From positions 2,612,782 through 2,676,781 of the forward strand of contig JAJEKV010000094.1 of NCBI GenBank assembly GCA_021234155.1: a DNA stretch of 64,000 bases, given 5' to 3'. The stretch comes from Isoetes taiwanensis (taxonomy: Eukaryota > Streptophyta > Lycopodiopsida > Isoetales > Isoetaceae). The position numbers and the translations under genes are program-made. This document shows, piece after piece, positions 57,141-64,000 of the stretch (positions are counted from its first letter, which is position 1; every line of letters starts with the position of its first letter). The notes beneath the pieces were generated by a model. It was given only the letters and a program-made list of their open reading frames with translations, was not told where the DNA came from and did not search any database.

Positions 57141-58770
57141 CTTTCTGGTTCCTGTTCAACATCCGCAATGATGAGCTTATTCTCGGTTTTGTCTTGATGC
57201 GCGGAAGTGTCGACCACATCACTTAGTGTTTGAACTATGGTTGATACTTCATTACTCTTTATGCTAACCTGACTCGAGCTTTCCGATTCCACTGTATCAT
57301 CTAGGATTTTGTCTTCTTCGTTTGCGTTACCTACATCCACTTCAGTCGGATTTTCCAATGTGATTGGAATGATAGGCACGCTCTCGGCCGCATAGTTAAG
57401 CTGCTGCTTGTCGATATTCTTCTTTATGCCCTCTAGATGCTTTCTCATTTCTTCCGCTTTCTGCTGACCCGGATCTGGAGGTAATTCGGACTTAGAGCTG
57501 GAAGCTTTATTTTTTGCACTACCTAGCGGACCCCTAGGTGCCACCTCTAGCACTTTCTCGAAAAAAATATCAAGGAAGTCCTTGGCTTGACCATCAGAGA
57601 CCACACTTTGGCATTTCCTAGCTAGCTTCAGAGCTTCCCGCCCGACATAACCTCCAACATGAAACTCCCAACACGTAGACTCTAAAGGGCAGAAGGCTTC
57701 AATCGAGAAAACTTCGAAAGGGCCAAAGAAAACCCGTACTTATTCAACCTCCCCTTATGCCGTCGGTAGCTCATACTTGATTGGTGAATTAAGGGCGTGG
57801 TCGACCCGATTTTCTTCTTCCTCTTCCTCTTCGTCCTCTTCAAAGTCCACATCCACATCTGCAGTATCCTTCCCTTTGTCTTCAGCATTGGATTCGACAT
57901 AAAAAATATTTTTCAATAGGGGTTCATCTAGCCGATAGCACTGCCAAGCAATCTTCTCACCTTCTGGTTTCCCCTTGAGTCTTTCATATTCTTTATCATC
58001 CATAATGGCTATCATAAGGACTAGCACATGTGAGATCTTACTTTCGGTACTAAACTCACTATCTTTGTTTTCATCTATCATTACTGCTTGCCTCAATTCT
58101 TTAATGCATTCGACATCATTTGCGGCTACTAGTGCATATCGTGGGACATGTCGGAGTGGCAAACCTATCCGCGATAGTATAATGCATCTCGGTCGTCAAA
58201 CCAGCGCATGTGTTGAAGAAGGTGTTTGTAATCATCCCTGTGTCCATCTCGTGCCCGCGGCTATCAAGAACAAATAGAGTGATATCGGTTGGCCCTTCAC
58301 CCACCTCCGGCATGGCACACTTATAACCAAGTGGACACCTTATAGAAAAAAGGAGACTCGTCTCATCGCCGTCTTCTTCACCAAAGCAACTTTTCTTTTT
58401 AGGTCGACTTAACTTTCGTGTGAATCCCCTTAAGAGTTGCCACATTCTTAGCCTTTTCTTTGCTGCTTCACAAAATCTTTTGACCAAAATACATATTTCT
58501 TAATGTCATCATTAGATACGTTGTACTTTTGCATTAAGCCTATCTCTCGATAACATCATGTCTCCCGAGAGCCTTTGCGGTTCTTCGCCAAGCGGCTTTT
58601 TCGGGACTTTCATATTTTTATCGATTCGCATGCATCTTGAAGATGTCAAGTGCTTTCTGCAGACGCGTTTTCTTGTATATAACTTCCTTTTCGATGCAAC
58701 TATCTAGACGAGATTAATTACGCATCATCCAATCCTTGTGCCTTTCTCATTTACGTGATATGTATATCAA
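57141..58770 (-). pseudogene. Middle part of the ParB-like/NIF gene, decayed
   Basis: Reading downwards: RLQKALDIFKMHANR, AAWRRTAKALGRHDV, GLMQKYNVSNDDIKKYVFW (58.7-58.5 kb); GYKCAMPEVGEGPTDITLFV and MHYTIADRF (58.3-58.16 kb); RYALVAANDVECIKELRQAV and WQCYRLDEPLL (58.14-57.9 kb); an acidic run (EEDEEEEEEEN); FFGPFEVFSIEAFCPLESTC and HVGGYVGREALKLARKC (57.73-57.62 kb); then QAKDFLDIFFEKVLEVAPRG and a low-complexity linker to donor 57140. Stops and frame changes are numerous between blocks, but the blocks run in one direction and look like one protein. No domain recognised by eye. Likely regulatory or scaffold region. Confidence 0.5.
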
Positions 58771-58779
58771 AAATAGACG

Positions 58780-59500
58780 TATCTTGGAGGAAACCCGCCA
58801 TACGAATCGGCAACTTCTTTTCGAATAGGCGCCCCAAAATTCGTTCCACTTTTCCCATACACGGGGAAGAAAAACAATCTTGCAAGCATCCTTTGGCACC
58901 GTTTGCTCTTTACGTGCCGGCTTTGTGCATCCCTTTTTTTTCTTCTTTGATCTAGTGCCCTTGGTCTTGTCTGTATTATGGTTTGCACGGTGTCCTTTCT
59001 AGTAATTTGAATTCGGCACTCTTAGATTGCCCTTGTGCGGTCGGCATTGGTTTTCCGTATTCGATCCATTGGTTCTGGCGTGCGCGAACCGCTGCTCCAC
59101 ATACGGACCGCAAAATATGGGTCGTTAGATAAAAAAATAAGCGATCCGTGAAAGCAACAATATAAAAGCGGCGCCAGCGTTTTAGTTAACCACGGATTTA
59201 CAAAGCGGCGCCTAGCGCGATTTCTTCCACGATGAAGAAAATTGGCGGTGGCGTTTCTTGTAAATCCGTCACACAAATAACAACATAAAAAGCAGCGCCC
59301 GGTGGCGTTTTAATTGATCACGCGTATTTAAAACCCGGGCGCGATTCTTCATGTATGCCATATGAAGAAATCGGCCGCCCGCGTTCTCATCAATGCGATG
59401 ATTAAAACGCAGCGCTGGCGATTTTAACGCTATGTGTGGGAAAATAAAATACCTTTTGTATAGGAATGTCTTTCCCATGTCATTCGATGGATTTGATTTC
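58780..59500. repeat. Region with degenerate TCGCGC-type palindromes
   Basis: About seven decayed copies between 59163 and 59425, for example aaagcggcgcctagcgcgat (59205), aaaagcggcgccagcgtttt, aaaagcagcgcccggtggcg and aaaacgcagcgctggcgatt. They lie between the ParB-like exon and the decayed middle part, so they may be intronic. Confidence 0.6.
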
Positions 59501-59502
59501 GG

Positions 59503-60571
59503 CTAATTGGCTGGCGTTGTTGAGCCACCGAGGAACCGGCAATTTCTATTGACTGAATACAGTCTATAGAATAATTGATTTCCAGTTTTTTGTGCTTGAC
59601 TGATCAAAACCTTCTGCGCCTCCACTGAATGCTGGCCATCTATTATCATGAAGTGAATATCGAGGTTGCCAATTAAATCTTCAAGTTTATTCCATATCAA
59701 CACCTTCTTCGTCTTCATATCAAAAGGCACCACATCTGCCGGCATTGGCACCTGTCCTGGGTTTTCTATCATGCTGTTGACTATTTCCATTGCGTGCTGC
59801 TTGTCGTATCTTCTGCTGACAAACATAGCCTTCGTGGACCTGAAAAGCCTGTCGACATGGATAGGATGCGTGAAGCTAAGGCCCAGTGGATACTTGTCAG
59901 CATATTTCTTGAGTTTGCTCATGGCCTCTAACTGTCTCGCCTTGTCATCATCACTAGTCATATCTGTAATGCCTAGAACGTCTGGTGTTTCCTTCTCTTT
60001 TAAAGCTTGTAGGTACAGACTAGCTGACGGCCTTGTACTGATTGCTCTCCTCACAGCTGAGAGACCTTCACATATTGTTTTTGGTGTCAATAGATCACCA
60101 CCTGACCAGCCAAATTTGAAGAGGTTATCTGCGGCCTCATCCGTTCTTAGGGCAGTCTCCTTAAAGGAACTGGCACTGCAGTAATTTAACTTCTTCAATA
60201 CTTTTTTATTTTTCTGACCCGCTTCAAGTAATACGGAACAGTAAGAATCGTCCTGTTCTTCGCATGTGATCAGAATACCTTGTTTCTTCATTTGATCTGT
60301 TTCCTTAACTCTAGACATGAAAATCAGATCTGTCTTTCCGCTAGTCTTGAAGATCTCCACATACCATTCAGAGCCCTCTGGTAGATCTTCTTCTGGACAT
60401 GGAGGCTCTACCTGAGCCTTCATTATTCCGGTCGTATCGTCAATGGTCACAACGTGTGCCAAATCTGCAACTGATACATCTTCATCCGTTCTTGGTTTTT
60501 TCTGTGAAGATGTCCCTGCACCCTGCGCAGGCTTTGCTTTTCTTTTCACAATTTTAGAAGATCCTGAAAGT
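59503..60571 (-). CDS. ParB/DGQH-like domain exon of the NIF gene
   Basis: The acceptor (taactttcag) at 60572 gives G|SSKIVKRKAKPAQGAG. The exon runs open for about 355 residues to a stop at 59503-59505. A basic, nuclear-type start (KRKAKP, QKKPRTDED) is followed by a mixed domain, then at about residues 235-345 HPIHVDRLFRSTKAMFVSRR, EIVNSMIENPGQVPMPADVV and HFMIIDGQHSVEAQKVLI. The last element, a strand then IIDGQHSVEA, is like the ParB/sulfiredoxin-type motif (I.DG.HR..A) of ParB-fold NTPases and nucleases. The usual Arg after His is Ser, so function is uncertain. Upstream is the RGG exon at 61.2 kb; downstream come decayed exons and NIF. Confidence 0.55.
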
Positions 60572-61123
60572 TACAATCATGTGGTGAGTAATGAAATCGC
60601 GCCGAGCGCGTTTTGCTAGACGCCTTACTTTAAAAAACATAAATTGTACACAGGAAAAGTAGCAGAGACAACAAAAAAAAAATCATCTCTACGTTATAAA
60701 TCGCGCCGAGCGCGTTTTTAAGAGGGGCCCTACAGACACTTCTCTTTTATAAGAAACATACTAGGCTACAAAAAAGACTTGTCAAAAGAACTGGAGAATA
60801 CAGAACAAAAGTATAAACAAACAAGTCTGCAAGAAACTATAATTAAACGGTCTACATTATACAAAATGGAGAATACAAAACAAAAAACACAGAGTACAGG
60901 AGTAGATTATAACAAAAAACACACAAAACAAGGTAGTAAAAGCAGTAGAAATGACACAGAAACAATATAAAAGGTAGAAAACACGCAGAGACACGCATAC
61001 ACAGAAAATACATCCTGAAAACATCCTAAGCATACACAGAAAATACATCCTGAAAACATCCTAAAAAACCTAACAAAAAAAGGGACACAGAAATCAATTA
61101 CAAACAAAAAACAGATCAATTAC
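60572..61123. other. Intron 1 of the ParB-like/NIF gene
   Basis: AT-rich, adenine-rich on +. It holds two TCGCGC palindromes (60594-60615 and 60698-60719) and a 35-bp direct repeat (cacagaaaatacatcctgaa, near 60999 and 61034). Confidence 0.6.
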
Positions 61124-61250
61124 CTGAGGCGCTTGTTGGATTTGTGCTTTCTGCTTGTTCAGCAGCCTCCAGGCTTGGGATTTGTGCTTTGGGCTGTCGC
61201 CCACCTCTACCAGCGCCTCGGCCGCGGCTGCCAGATCCTCTAGACGCCAT
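61124..61250 (-). CDS. First exon of the ParB-like/NIF gene, RGG-rich
   Basis: ATG at 61250 gives MASRGSGSRGRGAGRGGRQ, an RGG/GRG box typical of RNA-binding or self-associating tails, then PKAQIPSLEAAEQAE. The exon ends at donor gtaatt (61123). The phase fits the acceptor at 60572 (TCAG|gt to G|GATCT, codon GGA). It starts about 410 bp from the divergent gene at 61660, so the two may share a promoter. Confidence 0.55.
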
Positions 61251-61659
61251 AGAACTGCAAGTGCGGATAGTATGAGACTGGGGTTTTGGTTTAAACTTAT
61301 ATGTATGCGTTCATAATCTAGGCCGTCAGATTTACAACCGTAAATTCAAATTCGCGTCCTTTTAAATTTATACCGCCTTAATTCATTTACAAATTTAAAT
61401 TGTGTTTTTCTTTTTAGTGCAATTTCAAGATAACAATTAATTATTAATTTCAAGAAACGCATATGTGGCAATCTACTACCACCTAATCGGCCACCTACTA
61501 TCAGAGCGCCCAAGATCATTCCTACTATCAGAGCGCCCAAGAACATTCGACTATCAGAGCGCCCAAGATCCGTTCGATCGATCAAGATTCGTTCAATCCC
61601 ATTCGATCGATCGAGCCGCCTTCAATCCATTCGATCGAGCCGCCTTCAATTCCAATTCG
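61251..61659. promoter_or_regulatory. Possible bidirectional promoter with tandem repeats
   Basis: Spacer between two divergent starts. tatcagagcgcccaaga occurs three times (about 61498-61570, 26-27 bp step), followed by four tcgatcga-type words and a doubled cgagccgccttcaat. No TATA box is certain. Confidence 0.45.
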
Positions 61660-62009
61660 ATGTCTGCTGAACTATGGTGAGTGTGATTCCATTCCGAATG
61701 CATTATTCTCTTGTTCTCTATTTTTCGTCCTCTATTTTTTACAATGCATTCTTGTTCTTTATCAGTGTCGGAGAAGAATGCTATCTTTTAACAGCAAACT
61801 TGAAGCGCCGAGTAGGCTTATGTAAAATCGAAGATCTGAATCCAAGTTCTATGTGTCATGGTGTTCCTCTTGGAAACAGTTTCTGTAAGATTTCCATTAT
61901 AAATTGCAATTATGAAGATGAGGCTCTTCCAAGAAGACATCCCGGTGGCGATACAGTTGGTGAAAGCGTGGGCACATTTGTAGCATGGCCAAAAGAACGT
62001 CTGAAAAAG
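61660..62009 (+). CDS. DUF8039-like domain gene, two exons, apparently truncated
   Basis: Exon 1 is 61660-61676 (ATGTCTGCTGAACTATG, donor gtgagt). Exon 2 is 61766-62009 (acceptor atcag, donor gtatgt) and joins in phase as MSAELCVGEECYLL. The exon reads HGVPLGNSFCKISIINCNYE, then a block ending in LPRRHPGGDTVGESVGTFVA and WPKERLKK. The pattern (PLG..F.KVSV, then TVG.AVG..VAWP) resembles DUF8039, which is known from plant CACTA and Ulp1-type transposon proteins. No further exon is seen; a long inverted repeat follows at 62.07 kb. Best read as part of a mobile-element protein. Confidence 0.5.
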
Positions 62010-62071
62010 GTATGTATATTTGGATATTAAAAAAAAATATGAATATATCAGAACATCTGCGTGATGTTGTG

Positions 62072-62198
62072 AATTTTGGATTCTTTGATGCTCTTTAGCC
62101 AGTCATATCAACCCCATGAAACTACACATTAATGAAAATATGCAGTTTCTTGGGGTTGGTCATACTGGCTGGAGGGCATCAAAGGATTCAATGTTTTC
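62072..62198. repeat. Long inverted repeat, about 57-bp arms
   Basis: ttctttgatgctctttagcc, then agtcatatcaaccccatgaaact, faces agtttcttggggttggtcat, then actggctggagggcatcaaag. Some eight mismatches; the loop is about 12 bp, centred near 62135. It may be a foldback element or the join of two inverted gene ends. Confidence 0.8.
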
Positions 62199-62247
62199 GA
62201 CATTGCATATAAAAAAACATAATAAACTAATGACATAAAAGTAGTGC

Positions 62248-62334
62248 AAAATTGCGCCAGGCGCGAGTTTGTATTCATATTCCAAAAAAGTGTATGTACA
62301 TTACTTCTTCTGCAAAAATGCGCCAGGCGCGAAT
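62248..62334. repeat. Two GCGCC-type palindromes
   Basis: Copies at about 62248-62269 (aaattgcgccaggcgcgagttt) and 62314-62334 (aaaatgcgccaggcgcgaat). The core GCGCCAGGCGC is kept and the flanks have drifted. Confidence 0.8.
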
Positions 62335-62345
62335 GCTTTCTATCT

Positions 62346-62700
62346 CTACAATATGTCACATAAGCCCACTTCATCGGCATAATACCGCAGAAAGTCCCAC
62401 CTGTACCACTGTGATATGACAGGATCCTCATCTGCCCTGCGAATGTCGAGTCTCCAAACCAGAGTGTTGTATCGATCCTTGATACTATAAATCAAATCCT
62501 CGTACTTATTTGTTGGCATGAGCCTTACTAAGAGCATGAGGAGCCGCATATGACCAGAGATGCGATGGAAGTGTTCCCATGGCCCCTGATACAGACTGTC
62601 TAATGGAATCTCCAACTCTCTTCGAACGTTTTGAACAGCACAATCAAGTAATATCTTGTACAGGGTCCAGAGTTGATGGTCATCCAGGGAAAGTGTATTT
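62346..62700 (-). pseudogene. Unrecognised ORF, cut by a copia element
   Basis: The minus frame is open from the copia boundary at 62700 to a stop at 62346: LDDHQLWTLYKILLDCAVQN, VRRELEIPLDSLYQGPWEHF, HRISGHMRLLMLLVRLMPTN, KYEDLIYSIKDRYNTLVWRL, ISQWYRWDFLRYYADEVGLC and DIL. It is helical and rich in Leu, Arg, Trp and Tyr. An internal ATG lies at 62615, but the frame continues upstream, so the N-terminus is lost to the insertion. No family recognised. Its 3' end lies beside two TCGCGC-type palindromes, as for the small genes at 51 kb. Confidence 0.45.
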
Positions 62701-63363
62701 TGTTAGATATCTTAAATCAAATATCAAATGTAAACCATTAACATTTTAGTGGATCAATACTGAAGGTTATTTCCTTAGACAAACTTCACCACTACAATTC
62801 TTATCCTTCATTGTAGCCATTGAGTTAATACTAGCATTACAAAATTCATATCCATAATCAAATAAGTCAAATGGTCACGAAAATGAATCCCTTTACTCAA
62901 ATCAATGCAATCTTCAAAATAACTCAACTCGATTCTCGACTATACTTCTTAGGTTTATATTTACAGGGATCCGGCGGTCATGGAGACTACCGATCCGTTC
63001 TTCCAATCCATTCGACCGCAGATGCCTTCTAAATTTGATCCGGAGGTTTTCCCTCCAGATAAACTTTCTATCTGTACACTTGATGAAGTCTTCGATATGA
63101 TACAAATAATTTCCAATGTTTAACCATTAGAAATAATATAACTTTAACCCAATGGTTCAACTGTGTTAAAACCTTCCTTTAACGAACCATTATAAATGAA
63201 TGGGTTAACTTGCTTTAGAGCTTTCTTTCTGCACCTTGAGTCTAGAAAGCTCAGGATTGCACTGATAAAAATGCTGTGATCATCAGTGCAACATAAATAA
63301 CCTGTACAACTTAAACAACCTTCTCATTATAAGGTGAACTTGAAAAACCAAATTTTTCCAACA
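62701..63363 (-). repeat. 3' LTR of the third copia element
   Basis: 663 bp, TG...CA ends. AT-rich; no obvious similarity to the other two LTR pairs beyond the tips. Confidence 0.85.
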
Positions 63364-63474
63364 TTCCCCTTTCACCTTATAATGCTGATACTTCTTATAT
63401 TTTGAACCTGTCACCTGTCATAAGACATTCTATAATCTGTCTGCTATAATTTGACTTCCATCATTTGTTGTAAG

Positions 63475-64000
63475 CTACTTTATAACTTCTTTGCAACTTA
63501 TTCTTTCAGAAAGAAACTCAAACCTTTTACTGCTCAACGCTTTGGTGAGTATATCTGCCAGCTGGTGTTCAGACTTTATGTGCTCCAATCTTATGATTCC
63601 TTTATTCACCATATCTCTGATGAAATGCATCTTCATTTCAATATGTTTGGTTCTTTCATGCATGGCGGGGATTTTTAGTCATAGAGATACAACTTTGACT
63701 GTCACTATAAAGAACTGTGTTACCTCTTTGCTTTACTCCTAGTTCTTCCAACATTCTCCTTGTCCACACGATTTCCTTAGCTGCCAATGTTGATGAGGCA
63801 TATTCTGCTTCTACTGTAGACAGTGCTATGGAAGATTGTTTCTTGCTTCTCCAACTAATTGGCCCTCCTCCTAGCATGAGAATGTAACCAGATGTGGATC
63901 TTCTTTCATCTGGATCTCCACACCAATCTGCATCACAATATCCTGCTAGCTCTAAATTTTCATTAGAATATTCAATACCAACATTTTTTGTACCCTGCAG
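63475..64000 (-). pseudogene. Copia RNase H end, one frameshift
   Basis: Minus reading from the window edge: GYCDADWCGDPDERRSTSGY, ILMLGGGPISWRSKKQSSIA, STVEAEYASSTLAAKEIVW and DSQSCISMTKNP. A one-base shift near 63660 leads into MHERTKHIEMKMHFIRDMV and EHQLADILTKALSSKRF, with a stop at 63475. It is close to the element at 41.5-45.7 kb (LGGGPVSWRSKKQSSIALST), so they belong to related families. The acidic residues of RNase H (YCDAD, AEAEY, DSQ) are kept. Confidence 0.85.

Larger units (their letters stand above)
62701..64000 (-). mobile_element. Third Ty1/copia element, running off the window
   Basis: Minus orientation. The LTR 62701-63363 starts TGTTAGATAT and ends TTCCAACA, followed by a purine tract on the minus strand (aaaggggaa) at 63364-63374. 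The internal end of pol is present up to the window edge. The 5' LTR lies outside, so the target duplication cannot be checked; it would start with TATTT at 62696-62700. Confidence 0.88.

Noticed and set aside
49160-62700. Endogenous giant-virus segment
   Set aside because: Small unknown ORFs and palindromes raised the idea, but there are spliceosomal introns, plant gene fragments and no recognisable core viral gene.

Overview
The window looks like nuclear DNA from a land plant with a large, transposon-rich genome. The evidence is a plant family-1 UDP-glycosyltransferase, an HD-ZIP III homeobox exon, a hypersensitive-induced-response (HIR) pseudogene, a PPR fragment, a tRNA-Tyr-like copy with an intron, GT-AG introns and long AT-rich spacers. 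A seedless plant such as a fern or lycophyte is my guess, from the mixture of element types; no single gene proves it. Almost nothing here is an intact host gene. The window is mostly a museum of nested mobile elements and gene fragments.

Layout. 0-9.5 kb: a frameshifted glycosyltransferase, an alpha/beta-hydrolase fragment (-), a decayed intron-containing HIR/SPFH pseudogene (3.2-4.8 kb), two foldback elements and AT-rich spacer. 9.5-17.7 kb: a truncated tRNA-Tyr-like copy directly before a LINE (ORF1 intact, ORF2 broken). The LINE is split at 13485-17555 by a 4-kb element with hAT-like ends that carries a helicase fragment and two arrays of a GTATTCCGGAATAC palindrome. 18-28.1 kb: Ty3/gypsy and PPR fragments, then a 5.2-kb Ty1/copia element (22885-28103) with LTRs, primer site and a 5-bp target duplication, itself inside an older copia gag.

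28.1-37.7 kb: a decayed composite region. On + lies a multi-exon gene that appears to fuse a coiled coil, a RING-like finger, a Ulp1-type cysteine protease and an FCP1/NIF-type HAD domain. It is broken by stops and by an 873-bp hAT-like insertion with an exact 8-bp duplication. Around it lie two pieces, on opposite strands, of a transposase-like protein that resembles an uncharacterised family I remember from fish and cnidarians. 38-40.4 kb: duplicated hairpin-rich sequence and a LINE 3' fragment. 40.4-48.2 kb: a second LINE interrupted by a young, nearly intact copia element (40740-46479).

48.2-64 kb: satellites and minisatellites; two related small convergent ORFs (about 50.6-51.7 kb); a chimera of HD-ZIP III and gamma-COP exons (53.8-55.2 kb); then a second NIF-containing gene (56.3-61.25 kb, -) whose N-terminal part carries a ParB-like IIDGQHSVEAQK motif. 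It is divergent from a short gene with a DUF8039-like exon. A palindrome, core TCGCGCC-n-GGCGCGA, recurs across 51.4-62.3 kb only. The window ends inside a third copia element.

The most unusual content is the pair of NIF-domain fusion genes, one with RING and Ulp1 and the other with a ParB-like domain, both in mobile-element-like surroundings and the second accompanied by a private palindromic repeat. All function and homology statements come from reading the translations by eye; no database search was possible.
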